This document shows, piece by piece, positions 1 to 7,978 of a stretch of 64,000 nt of DNA. This DNA comes from Streptomyces sp. NBC_01717. GTDB lineage: Bacteria; Actinomycetota; Actinomycetes; Streptomycetales; Streptomycetaceae. The notes beneath the pieces are model-generated. The model made no database searches, was not told where the DNA came from, and worked only from the letters and a program-made list of their open reading frames with translations. The translations under genes and the position numbers were made by a program. The stretch covers positions 1,426,001 to 1,490,000 of the forward strand of contig NZ_CP109178.1 in the NCBI RefSeq assembly GCF_036248255.1. Reading direction: 5' to 3'. Numbering within the stretch: position 1 is the stretch's first letter; each line of letters begins with the position of its first letter.

Positions 1-208
1 CGGCACGATGACACCGACGGGGATCCACAGAGTTCTGCTCTGCTGCGCCGCTCCCCGACGCTCCGGAGAAGGCGCTCGCGCCGCATCCGGGACGGTGCGA
101 AACGTGTACGGGCGGCCGTCGTGGCGTGCGCGCCGTCCCATGCGGATGCGAAGTGCGGCACAAGTGGCGACGCTGGAAGGGTCAGGGTGAACGCACCGAG
201 GAGGACCC

Positions 209-403
209 ATGTCCATGATGGACAAGATCAAGCACATGCTGAAGGGCCACGAGGACCAGGCGGGCAAGGGCATCGACAAGGCGGGTGACACCATCGACGA
301 CAGGACCCAGGGCAAGTACACCGGCCCGGTCGACACCACTCAGGACAGGCTCAAGGGCCAGCTCGGTTCGGACCGCGGCCAGGACCAGCCGCCGCAGACC
401 TGA
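209..403 (+). CDS. Small antitoxin-like protein (Rv0909/MT0933 type)
   Basis: A 64-residue, highly charged, hydrophilic protein rich in Asp, Lys, Gly and Gln, with repeated D-K/D-R-x-x-G-K-like segments and no membrane segment. This composition matches the small actinobacterial proteins annotated as MT0933-like antitoxins, which also resemble CsbD stress proteins. No toxin partner is visible beside it, so a toxin-antitoxin role is unproven and a CsbD-like stress role is equally possible. The start is well supported by a GAGGAGG Shine-Dalgarno just upstream of the ATG. A hairpin follows the stop, so it looks monocistronic. Confidence 0.7.
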   Translation: MSMMDKIKHMLKGHEDQAGKGIDKAGDTIDDRTQGKYTGPVDTTQDRLKGQLGSDRGQDQPPQT

Positions 404-447
404 CCCTCACCAGGCCATTGCACCGTCAATAGGCCGCTGCCGCCTCG

Positions 448-468
448 CCTGCTCATGACGTGAGCAGG
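448..468 (+). terminator. Hairpin after the antitoxin-like gene
   Basis: Perfect 8-bp arms CCTGCTCA / TGAGCAGG with a 5-nt loop, 45 nt past the stop at 403. It has no long T tract, which is normal for streptomycete terminators. Confidence 0.5.
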
Positions 469-660
469 CAGGGGCGGCCGGATGTCCGGTCCATGCGGGC
501 GCGGTGCGGTCGAGACCGGCTCCCACCGTCGATCCAGCTGTCCCGCAGACCGCCTGCGGGTCGTGGCGTCGCTGATTCCCCGGCGGCCATCAGGTGCCGG
601 CTGTCCGGCTCCGTCCCGCCACGGCGGCTGAGCGGCTCGGACCTCTTCAAGGAGAACGTG

Positions 661-684
661 CATCGGGCTCGTGCGAGCCCGATG
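661..684. terminator. Perfect 11-bp hairpin
   Basis: Arms CATCGGGCTCG / CGAGCCCGATG are separated by two bases. Being symmetric, it could terminate transcription from either side. Confidence 0.45.
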
Positions 685-735
685 CGGCGTCCTCGTCCTT
701 GAGCCGGTGGCCGCGCACGCCTCGTACGCATGGTC

Positions 736-772
736 AACGGGAAACTCGCATGGCCATGCGAGTCGTCCCGTT
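736..772. terminator. Long nested hairpin at the end of the hydrogenase operon
   Basis: The outer arms AACGGGA/TCCCGTT enclose perfect inner arms ACTCGCATGG/CCATGCGAGT. The plus strand runs into a short T-rich tail. It lies about 60 bp beyond the hypE stop and is the likely terminator of the minus-strand operon, possibly bidirectional. Confidence 0.6.
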
Positions 773-832
773 TCTCTCGGGGGGGGGCGGGGGGCGCCGC
801 ACCTCGCTCGCTACCGCCCGGAGAGCGGCGGG

Positions 833-1948
833 TCAGCAGATCCGGGGCAGCTGCTCCCCGATCGGCAGGTCGACCACGCGCGTCCCACCGAGCCCGGTAC
901 GGGCCACGACCATGCCGGGATGCGACTCCACTGCCTCGCCGATGACGGCCGCCTCCGCTCCCAGCGGATGCGCCCGCATCGACTCCAGAACGGCTTCGGC
1001 GTGCTCACGGGGGACGAATGCGACGAGTTTTCCCTCGTTGGCCACGTACATCGGGTCCAGGCCCAGGATCGCGCAGGCGTTGGCCACGGCCGGCGGGACC
1101 GGGATGTCGCGCTCCTGGAGGACGACACCGGTGCCGGAGGCCGTCGCGATCTCGTTGAGCGCCGCGGCCAGTCCCCCTCGTGTGGGATCACGCAGGACAT
1201 GGAGGTCGGGGGTGACCGCGAGCATGGTCTCCACCAGCCCGCCCAGGGCCGCGCAGTCGCTCTCGATCTCCACGCCGAACTCCAGGCCCTCGCGCACACT
1301 CATGATCGCCACGCCGTGCGCACCGATCGCACCGCTGACGATCACGACGTCGCCGGGGACCACCCGCTGGGGACGGAGGTCGACGCCGGCCGGGACCAGG
1401 CCGATCCCGGCGGTGTTGATGAAGATGCCGTCGCCGTGACCGGCGTCCACGACCTTGGTGTCGCCGGTCGCCACCTCGACGCCCGCCGCGCGCGCGGCTG
1501 CGCCCAGCGCGTTGGCCACGCGTGCGACGACCGAGACCTCTACGCCTTCCTCCAGGATGAAACCGCAGGAGAGGTAGGCGGCCCGGGCACCGCTCATGGC
1601 CAGGTCGTTGACCGTGCCGTTGACCGCGAGGTCGCCGATGCTGCCGCCGGGGAAGAACAGCGGCCGCACGACGTACGAGTCGGTGGAGAAGGCCAGCCGG
1701 GCGCCACCCAGCGATACCACGGCCGAGTCGGTCAGTTGCGCCAGCACGTCACCCCCGTAGCCGGGCGCGAAGACGTGCTGGACCAGTTCGGCCGAGAGTG
1801 CACCGCCACCGCCGTGGCCCATCACCACCCGCGGCTGGTCGCGCAGCGGTGCCGGGCAGGTCCATGCCGTCAGGTCGAGTACGGCCGGGTCGCCGGGAGC
1901 GTCCGTCGCCGTGGCGGTGATGTTCAATGCTTCGGTCGTCTCAGGCAA
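833..1948 (-). CDS. hypE: Hydrogenase maturation protein HypE
   Basis: HypE is the AIR-synthase/PurM-like enzyme that dehydrates the thiocarbamate formed on its C-terminal Cys to thiocyanate, the source of the CN ligands of the [NiFe] active site. At 371 aa it is slightly longer than usual because of an N-terminal extension. The family's Gly-rich segment [15 protein letters not shown] is near residue 42, and the protein ends in the diagnostic P-R-I-C with Cys last, so it should be functional. The most upstream start is a TTG at 1948, with GGGAG about 10 nt before it. It overlaps the end of hypD by 8 nt and is the last gene of the operon. Confidence 0.95.
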   Translation of the reverse strand: MPETTEALNITATATDAPGDPAVLDLTAWTCPAPLRDQPRVVMGHGGGGALSAELVQHVFAPGYGGDVLAQLTDSAVVSLGGARLAFSTDSYVVRPLFFPGGSIGDLAVNGTVNDLAMSGARAAYLSCGFILEEGVEVSVVARVANALGAAARAAGVEVATGDTKVVDAGHGDGIFINTAGIGLVPAGVDLRPQRVVPGDVVIVSGAIGAHGVAIMSVREGLEFGVEIESDCAALGGLVETMLAVTPDLHVLRDPTRGGLAAALNEIATASGTGVVLQERDIPVPPAVANACAILGLDPMYVANEGKLVAFVPREHAEAVLESMRAHPLGAEAAVIGEAVESHPGMVVARTGLGGTRVVDLPIGEQLPRIC

Positions 1949-3065
1949 CGGGGCTCGTCTCCCTGGCTGCGGTGGTGATGTCCAGTCGCCGGTAGAGGTA
2001 GTACGCGGCGCAGGCGCCCTCGCTGGAGACCATGGTGGCCCCGAGCGGGTTGCGCGGAGTGCAGGTGGTACCGAACGCCTCGCACTCGTGGGGCTTCAGC
2101 AGCCCCTGCAGGACCTCGCCGCTGCGGCACGCGGCGGGCTCCTTGGTGTCGATGCCGGTGACGGAGAACCGGTACTCGGCGTCGTAGTCCCGGTAGCGCG
2201 TGGAGAGCCGCCAGCCGCTGTCGGGGATGGTGCCGATGCCGCGCCAGGCACGGTCGGTGACCTCGAAGACGTCGTCCAGCATGGCAAGCGCCGCGGGGTT
2301 CCCGTCCGGGTGCACGGCGCGCGGGTACGCGTTTTCCACGCTGTGCTCGCCGCGCTCCAGCTGCAGGACGGTGCGCCGTACGCCTTCGAGGATGTCCAGC
2401 GGTTCGAAACCGGTGACCACAATGGGCACCCGGAACCGTTCGGCCAGCTCCGGGTACTCCCGCGTGCCCATCACGCTGCACACGTGACCGGCGGCGAGGA
2501 AGCCCTGCACCCGGCAGCTCGGCGACTGCATGATGGCCTCGATGGCGGGAGGGACCCGCACATGGGACACCAGGAGGCTGAAGTTCGCGATACCGAGTCT
2601 GCGTGCCTGATACACCGTCATGGCGTTGGGGGGTGCGGTGGTCTCGAATCCGATCCCGAAGAAGACCACCTCGCGGTCGGGGTTCTGCTGGGCGATCTTC
2701 AGGGCATCGAGTGGCGAGTAGACGACCCGTACGTCGCCGCCCTCGCTGCGGACCCGGAACAGGTCGCGGCCGGTTCCGGGTACTCGCAGCATGTCCCCGA
2801 ACGAGCAGAAGATCACCTCGGGGCGGGAGGCGATGGCCAGCGCCTTGTCGATGACCTCCAGGGGCGTGACGCAGACGGGGCAGCCCGGACCATGGATCAG
2901 TTCGACCTGTTCCGGCAGGAGTTGATCGATGCCGTGCCGGATGATGGTGTGCGTCTGCCCGCCGCAGACCTCCATCAGCGCCCAGGGCCGGGTCACCACG
3001 GAGTGGATGTCGTCGAGCAGCCGGCGCGCCAGGTCCGGGTTCTGGAACTCTTCGATGTACTTCAC
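1941..3065 (-). CDS. hypD: Hydrogenase maturation protein HypD
   Basis: HypD is the [4Fe-4S] scaffold on which, together with HypC, the Fe(CN)2CO unit is built. Visible family motifs are [22 protein letters not shown] and the C-terminal Cys-containing stretch from [12 protein letters not shown] onward, which holds cluster ligands. I chose the GTG at 3065 because it gives the family N-terminus VKYIEEF and has GGAGG about 7 nt upstream. A longer frame to 3137 lacks family similarity. This start overlaps the hypC stop in a GTGA, implying translational coupling of the two partner proteins. The product is 374 aa, the normal size. Confidence 0.95.
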   Translation of the reverse strand: MKYIEEFQNPDLARRLLDDIHSVVTRPWALMEVCGGQTHTIIRHGIDQLLPEQVELIHGPGCPVCVTPLEVIDKALAIASRPEVIFCSFGDMLRVPGTGRDLFRVRSEGGDVRVVYSPLDALKIAQQNPDREVVFFGIGFETTAPPNAMTVYQARRLGIANFSLLVSHVRVPPAIEAIMQSPSCRVQGFLAAGHVCSVMGTREYPELAERFRVPIVVTGFEPLDILEGVRRTVLQLERGEHSVENAYPRAVHPDGNPAALAMLDDVFEVTDRAWRGIGTIPDSGWRLSTRYRDYDAEYRFSVTGIDTKEPAACRSGEVLQGLLKPHECEAFGTTCTPRNPLGATMVSSEGACAAYYLYRRLDITTAARETSPVA

Positions 3066-3382
3066 TGCTGCACCTCCTCGGGTGCGTCGGCACCACCGGC
3101 GCTGGATGCGTCGCCGGGCTCCGCGGCCCGTTCCCATGGGTCCCCGAACTCTTCCTGGAGCAGGCCGAGTTCGGCGAAGAGTTCGAGCGTCTTCCTGGCC
3201 GACTCCTCGTCCAGCCGCTGCAGGGCGAACCCCACATGGACGATGGCGTATTCACCGACCTGGAGATCCGGCAGATACTCCAGGCACACTTCTTTGACCA
3301 CACCGCCGAAGTCGACGGTGGCCATCCGGGTACCGTCACGCTCCTCGATGTCCATCACTCTGCCGGGTACCGCCAGGCACAT
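3062..3382 (-). CDS. hypC: Hydrogenase maturation chaperone HypC
   Basis: Small HypC/HupF chaperone. It starts MCLAVPGRV, so Cys2, the residue that binds iron and contacts HypD and the large subunit, is present. The OB-fold-like core (residues 1-75, with [25 protein letters not shown]) is followed by an acidic C-terminal extension to 106 aa, longer than the usual 75-90. It lies 51 bp downstream of hypF and is coupled to hypD through a GTGA overlap. Confidence 0.94.
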   Translation of the reverse strand: MCLAVPGRVMDIEERDGTRMATVDFGGVVKEVCLEYLPDLQVGEYAIVHVGFALQRLDEESARKTLELFAELGLLQEEFGDPWERAAEPGDASSAGGADAPEEVQQ

Positions 3383-3433
3383 GGCTGCTCCTTGCTGTGG
3401 GGGGGGCGTTGCCCGGCTCTGCCGGGCCGGACG

Positions 3434-5845
3434 TCAGTCGGCGGCTGCGCCGGTGCGCGCCGCCGCGTTGCGGGTGGCCACCATGAGCTGACCGAGCGCC
3501 AGTCCACCGTCGTTCGGGGGGACCTCACGGTGGCGCAGGACGGTGAAGCCGATCTCGTTCAGCGTCCGGGCGCACCGGGAGGAGAGCAGGGTGTTGGCGA
3601 ACACACCTCCGGTCAGGGCTACTTCCTGCAGGCCGTACTGTTCGCGGGCTGCGACGCACACCTGGAGCACGACGTCCGCGACGGCTGCGTGGAAGCGTGC
3701 GGCGACCAGTGCCGTCGCCGCACCGGCGCGCACGTCTTCGACGACGGCTGCGAGTACCGGCGAGGGGTCCATGACCAACGGCTGTCCGTCGACCGGGTCC
3801 GCCGGGCGCAGCGCGAAGCCGTAACCGGGCCCGGGGTCGGCGGCGGCGCCGACCGCGGCGGCCTCCAGTTCGACGGCGGCCTGGGCTTCGTACCCGGCGC
3901 GGTGGCAGACGCCCGCCAGCGAGGAGACCGCATCGAACAGCCGGCCCATGCTGGAGGTGGGAACGCAGTTGAGGTTGCGCTCCAACTGCCGCAGCAGCAC
4001 CTGTCGTTCGTCCGGTGGGCAGGCTGCCGCGCAGGGCAGATCGTCCGTCCAGCCGATGCCTGCCGCGTACAGGTGGGCCAGCGCCATCCGGTAGGGCCGG
4101 TGTACGGCGGCATCGCCGCCGGGCAGCGGCGCGTACGCGAGGTGTGCGAAGCGGAGACAGGCGTCGTAGTCGGCCAGCATGATCTCGCCGCCCCACACCG
4201 CCCCGTCGTCCCCGTATCCGGTGCCGTCGAACGCGACGCCGATCACTCGGCGGCTGCCGTCCCGGCCGTGCTCGGCCATCGCGGCGGCGATATGGGCATG
4301 GTGGTGCTGCACACGCACGACCGGTCGGCCGGCGGCCCGGCGCAGCGCCCACTGGCCGGTGCGGTAGCGGGGATGCCGGTCGGTTGCCAGGATGCCGGGC
4401 CGCACGCCGGTGAGGGTCTCCATGTGCTGTTCGGCGCGCGCGAAGGCCTGCTGCGTGTCCAGGTCGTCCATGTCGCCGACATGGGCGGACAGCCAGGCCC
4501 TGCGCTCCTCGGCGAGGCAGAAGGTGTTCTTCAGGTCGCCGCCGGTGGCGAGGGTCGCAGGCACCGGGTGGGGCAGGGCGAGCGGCAGCGGGGCGTAACC
4601 GCGTGAGCGGCGTACGATCAGCCGCTCCCCGTCGCAGACGCGCACCACGGAGTCGTCGCACGGCACATGGATCGGGCGGTCGTGCATGAGCCAGGCGTCG
4701 GCCAGGTGGGCCAGCCGCTCCAGCGCCTCGTCGTCGTCCGTGACGATCGGTTCACCGGCCACGTTGCCGCTGGTCATGACGAGCAGGCGCGGTCCAGGCG
4801 GGTCACCGGGCAGGCCGAGCAGCAGGTGGTGCAGCGGGGTGTACGGGAGCATGACGCCGAGGTCGGGGCTGCGCGGGGCGACGGCATCGCACGGCCAGGG
4901 GGTGCGGGCGCCCGGGCGGGCGTCGGCACGCCGCCGCAGCAGGACGACGGGCCGGACCCCACCGGTGAGCAGGGCCCGCTCCTCCTCGCCCACATGCACG
5001 AGGTGCGCGACGTCGTCGACGTCCCGCGCCATGACGGCGAACGGCTTGTCGCCTCGGGCCTTCCGGCGGCGCAGCAGGGCGACCGCGGCGGAGTTCTCGG
5101 CATCGCAGGCGAGGTGGTGGCCGCCGAGCCCCTTGACCGCGAGGACCGCACCCTCCGACAGCAGTCGGCGTGCCTCCGCGACCGGGTCGCGTCCGGCTGC
5201 GCACTGCTCGGGCGTGGTGCCGGTCGGCCGCCCGACGAGCAGTCGCAGCGTGGGGCCGCAGGCGGGGCAGGCGACCGGCTGGGCGTGGAAGCGCCGGTCG
5301 GCGGGGTCGGCGTACTCACGGGCGCAGTCGGTGCACATCGGGAAGCGGGCCATGGTCGTGTGCGCGCGGTCGTACGGCACCGCGGTGACGATCGTGAACC
5401 TGGGCCCGCAGTGCGTACAGGTGATGAACGGGTGGCGGTGGCGCCGGTCGGCCGGATCGGCCAGTTCGGTGAGGCAGTCGGCGCAGGTGGCCGCGTCCGG
5501 GGAAACCAGTGTGCGGGCCGGTCCGCCGGTGTGGGAGTCCACGATGCTGAAGCGGGATCCGCCCGCGGCCGGGACCTGCGTGTGGTCGACGGAGTCCACC
5601 CGGGCGAGCGGGGGTGCCTCCGCTGCGATCCGGTCGCAGAACAGGGCCACGGCGGCCGGGGCGCCCTCGACCTCGGCGACGACGCCTTCGGTGGTGTTGG
5701 TGACGTGTCCGGCCAGGCCCAACCCGGTGGCCCGGGCGTACAGGTAGGGCCGGAATCCGACGCCCTGCACGACGCCGCGGACCACGACCCGTCGGCGCTC
5801 CACGGCTCCCGCGAGGGCTGCTGCGCCGGGCTGTGGGGTCGTCAC
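3434..5845 (-). CDS. hypF: Carbamoyltransferase HypF
   Basis: HypF makes carbamoyl-AMP from carbamoyl phosphate and ATP and hands the carbamoyl group to HypE. Domains run in the normal order over 803 aa. The acylphosphatase domain is near residues 18-105 (VRGVVQGVGFRPY). Two zinc-finger blocks with four CxxC pairs lie at about 120-210 (CADC, CTHC, CTDC, CPAC). A YrdC-like domain follows, then a Kae1-like carbamoyltransferase domain with VQHHHAHIAAAMAEHG and GVAFDGTGYGDDG. The start is GTG at 5845, overlapping the hypB stop as GTGA. Confidence 0.95.
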   Translation of the reverse strand: MTTPQPGAAALAGAVERRRVVVRGVVQGVGFRPYLYARATGLGLAGHVTNTTEGVVAEVEGAPAAVALFCDRIAAEAPPLARVDSVDHTQVPAAGGSRFSIVDSHTGGPARTLVSPDAATCADCLTELADPADRRHRHPFITCTHCGPRFTIVTAVPYDRAHTTMARFPMCTDCAREYADPADRRFHAQPVACPACGPTLRLLVGRPTGTTPEQCAAGRDPVAEARRLLSEGAVLAVKGLGGHHLACDAENSAAVALLRRRKARGDKPFAVMARDVDDVAHLVHVGEEERALLTGGVRPVVLLRRRADARPGARTPWPCDAVAPRSPDLGVMLPYTPLHHLLLGLPGDPPGPRLLVMTSGNVAGEPIVTDDDEALERLAHLADAWLMHDRPIHVPCDDSVVRVCDGERLIVRRSRGYAPLPLALPHPVPATLATGGDLKNTFCLAEERRAWLSAHVGDMDDLDTQQAFARAEQHMETLTGVRPGILATDRHPRYRTGQWALRRAAGRPVVRVQHHHAHIAAAMAEHGRDGSRRVIGVAFDGTGYGDDGAVWGGEIMLADYDACLRFAHLAYAPLPGGDAAVHRPYRMALAHLYAAGIGWTDDLPCAAACPPDERQVLLRQLERNLNCVPTSSMGRLFDAVSSLAGVCHRAGYEAQAAVELEAAAVGAAADPGPGYGFALRPADPVDGQPLVMDPSPVLAAVVEDVRAGAATALVAARFHAAVADVVLQVCVAAREQYGLQEVALTGGVFANTLLSSRCARTLNEIGFTVLRHREVPPNDGGLALGQLMVATRNAAARTGAAAD

Positions 5846-6780
5846 GAGCGGTACTGCGCCGCGGAGTCGGGTGCTGTCGTCATGACGAGCGGCTCGTCGG
5901 GATGCGCGTGTGCGTGGGGGCCGGTGTGCGGATGTTCGTGGGTGCCCAGGTCCGGATGGGTGTGCGTATGCATGCCGGTGTGCGCGTGGGTGTGGGTGTG
6001 CGAGCCGCCGTCCGCGCCGTGGTCACTATGGGTGTGGGTGTCGTCGTGTGTGGCCATGTCGCCGTGCGTGTGGGTGTGCTGCTGGTACGGGTGCTGCCGG
6101 GCCATCACCGGTCTGTGGACCGGGGCGCCTGCACCTGCGGCCAGGGCCCGGTCGAGAAGCGTGCCCACCCCTTCACCGCGGCGGGCGGCGGTGAGCAGCA
6201 CTTCCACACCGGGGTTGACCTGCTGGACATGGGCACGGAACGCGGCCTCGTCGAAGTCGACGGCCTCTGCGATGTCGGTCTTGGTGACCACGACGAGCTG
6301 GGCCAGTCCGAATGCGGTGGGGTACTTCAGCGGTTTGTCCTCGCCTTCCGTCACGGAGGCGAGGACGACCCTGAGCGTCTCCCCCAGGTCGTACGAGGCT
6401 GGGCAGACCAGGTTGCCCACGTTCTCCACGAAGAGGATGCGGGTCCCGTCGGGCAGCCAGTTGTCGAGGTGGCGGCCGAGCATGCCGGCCTCCAGGTGGC
6501 ACAGTCCGTCGGTGAGCACCTGCTTGACCGGCACGCCGGACCGGGCCAGGCGTACCGCGTCGTTCTCGGTGGCGAGGTCTGCGGTGAGTGCGGCGACCGG
6601 CACTCCTCTCTCGCGGGCCCGGCCGAGTTCGCGTTCCAGCAGTTCGGTCTTGCCGCTGCCGGGGCTGGAGAGCAGGTTGACGACGGTGGTGCCGCGGGCC
6701 GTGAGCCCGGCTCGCAGGCTGTGCGCCGTCGCGTCGTTCTTGGCGAGTACCGCCTGCTGCAGGTCGACTTCACGGCACAT
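5842..6780 (-). CDS. hypB: Nickel-insertion GTPase HypB with C-terminal His-rich tail
   Basis: HypB is the SIMIBI GTPase that works with HypA to insert nickel into the large subunit. The P-loop is SSPGSGKT (residues 38-45). The dimer-interface metal motif GLCHLEAGM lies near residue 94 and a second Cys in VGNLVCPAS near 126. TKTD, near 167-170, takes the place of the NKxD guanine motif. After the GTPase core (to about residue 220) there is a His-rich tail: residues 230-294 hold 21 histidines, mostly as HTHTH-type repeats. In well-known HypBs such a nickel-storage stretch sits at the N-terminus. hypA lies 3 bp upstream and hypF overlaps downstream, so A, B and F are made together. Confidence 0.95.
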   Translation of the reverse strand: MCREVDLQQAVLAKNDATAHSLRAGLTARGTTVVNLLSSPGSGKTELLERELGRARERGVPVAALTADLATENDAVRLARSGVPVKQVLTDGLCHLEAGMLGRHLDNWLPDGTRILFVENVGNLVCPASYDLGETLRVVLASVTEGEDKPLKYPTAFGLAQLVVVTKTDIAEAVDFDEAAFRAHVQQVNPGVEVLLTAARRGEGVGTLLDRALAAGAGAPVHRPVMARQHPYQQHTHTHGDMATHDDTHTHSDHGADGGSHTHTHAHTGMHTHTHPDLGTHEHPHTGPHAHAHPDEPLVMTTAPDSAAQYRS

Positions 6781-6783
6781 CGT

Positions 6784-7176
6784 TCAGTGCTCCTGGGAGA
6801 TCGGTTCGCGGGTGTGTTCGGGTGCGGGGCCGTCCTGCCAGTGCACGCTGAGGATCTGCAGTTCGCGACCTGACAGGAGTTCGGCGGTCGCCTCGCCGCA
6901 GACCGGACAGCACAGCTGCGGCGGCATGCCGACCGCCCATTCGTCCGCACAGGGCACGCACCGCGCGCGGGCCGCCACGGAGTCGATGACGAGTTCGGCT
7001 CCTTCCAGGACGGTCCCGGCGCAGGCGAGTTCGAAGCAGAAGAACAGGGCGTCGGGGACGACTCCGGCCAGTTCCCCGACCTGGAGCCGGACGGACCCGA
7101 CCGAAGTGGCTCCGCCTGCCTGAGCCGCCTCTTCCACCTGGTCGACGACGGCCATGGCGATCGACATCTCGTGCAT
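6784..7176 (-). CDS. hypA: Nickel metallochaperone HypA
   Basis: HypA/HybF nickel chaperone, 130 aa from the ATG at 7176. That start gives the invariant M-H-E-M-S with His2 as nickel ligand and has GGAG upstream; an in-frame extension to 7266 does not look like HypA. The zinc site is present as CVPC and CPVC near residues 75-78 and 93-96. It delivers nickel to HypB, which follows after 3 bp. Confidence 0.95.
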   Translation of the reverse strand: MHEMSIAMAVVDQVEEAAQAGGATSVGSVRLQVGELAGVVPDALFFCFELACAGTVLEGAELVIDSVAARARCVPCADEWAVGMPPQLCCPVCGEATAELLSGRELQILSVHWQDGPAPEHTREPISQEH

Positions 7177-7305
7177 TGGTTCTCCGTCCTGCACTGCGTC
7201 ATTACAGCGGCGGGTCACGGGGCCCGGCAGACCGGCTCGCCGGTACCCGTGCGGCACATGCACCATTCGGTGCAGCCACGGGCCGGGTCCGGGCGGCAGG
7301 TGCCG

Positions 7306-7410
7306 TCACATCCTGCGCATCCGCAGATAGCGCCTGACGTCGGGCAGGATCTGCGCGACGACGGCTGCGACGGCGACGGCGCTCAGGCCGCAGACAAGGA
7401 TCTTCTTCAT
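7306..7410 (-). CDS. 34-aa membrane-anchor-like peptide (DUF6893-like)
   Basis: A 34-codon gene with start MKKILVCGLSAVAVAA, one hydrophobic helix at about residues 4-22, and a basic tail ending RYLRMRRM. An AAGGAA ribosome site lies 9-14 nt upstream. It sits 19 bp after the protease gene and before hypA inside the hydrogenase operon. Small proteins of this shape in hydrogenase loci are, from memory, annotated as DUF6893; function is unknown. The single N-terminal helix with a Lys/Arg-rich cytoplasmic tail suggests an anchor or small regulator for the otherwise soluble hydrogenase, which is inference only. Confidence 0.7.
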   Translation of the reverse strand: MKKILVCGLSAVAVAAVVAQILPDVRRYLRMRRM

Positions 7411-7429
7411 GATGGTGGGTTCCTTCTGC

Positions 7430-7978
7430 TCAGTTCATGACAGGTCCGGCCGCCGTCCGCCTGGCGTCGGCCGGACGGTCGGCTGCTTGTACGAGGTCCA
7501 GGACCATCCGCACGGCATGGGGCACCGCTGCGGCCACGGGGGCGCTCAGCCCGATCCCTTCGTCGACACTGCCGGGTTCGCAGCCGACGACGAGCGTGCG
7601 CTTCGGCGGTACGGCTCCGGTGCCCGCGCACAGGGTGCCGAGCAGTGCCAGGACGGCATCGGGGGACATCCGGTGTCCGTCGAGGAGCGCGTTCTGCGGT
7701 TCGACGGCTCCGGGTTCGTCGGCCTCGATCAGATACAGGGTTCCCGGGCGGCCACCGCGCGCGGTGGCGTCGATCAGGACGAGGGTGTCGTATCCGTCCA
7801 GGAGCTGATAGGCGAGATGGACGCCCCGTACGCCGATGTCGACCAGCTCGACGTCGTCGGGGAGCCGGTGCGAGGACAGTGCGCGCACCGTCTCGACGCC
7901 GAAGCCGTCGTCGCCGAGGAAGATGTTCCCGATCCCGGCGATGAAGGTTCTCACGTGCTTCTGCGCAAGGTCGTTCAC
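7430..7978 (-). CDS. Hydrogenase maturation protease (HyaD/HupD family)
   Basis: Nickel-dependent endopeptidase that removes the C-terminal tail of the large subunit after nickel insertion. The N-terminus after the GTG at 7978 carries GIGNIFLGDDGFGVE, the family's G-x-G-N-x-x-x-x-D-D-G-x-G signature with an acidic nickel ligand. A second conserved segment, ELVDIGVRGVHLAY, follows near residue 45. Its substrate is encoded in the same operon (large subunit at 11400-13196, tail after His575). The start overlaps the previous gene by GTGA; a longer frame without this start is not homologous. 182 aa. Confidence 0.92.
   Translation of the reverse strand: MNDLAQKHVRTFIAGIGNIFLGDDGFGVETVRALSSHRLPDDVELVDIGVRGVHLAYQLLDGYDTLVLIDATARGGRPGTLYLIEADEPGAVEPQNALLDGHRMSPDAVLALLGTLCAGTGAVPPKRTLVVGCEPGSVDEGIGLSAPVAAAVPHAVRMVLDLVQAADRPADARRTAAGPVMN

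Larger units (their letters stand above)
404..832. other. Gene-free spacer with three hairpins
   Basis: I see no convincing gene between the antitoxin-like gene and the end of hypE. The stretch carries three strong inverted repeats, annotated separately, and a G-rich run at about 779-796. It separates two convergent transcription units, so its content is best explained as stacked terminators. Confidence 0.5.

Noticed and set aside
8..190. 60-codon plus-strand frame at the window start
   Set aside because: Arg-rich, no ribosome site and no family look; probably upstream non-coding DNA of the antitoxin-like gene.
5890..6105. Tandem short repeats that might be a CRISPR or VNTR
   Set aside because: They are the codons of the His-rich tail of HypB, irregular in spacing and in frame.
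671..7123. Long plus-strand frames opposite the hyp genes
   Set aside because: They are antisense to well-identified hypE, hypD, hypF and hypB with high-GC mirror-image composition; no start signals or motifs.
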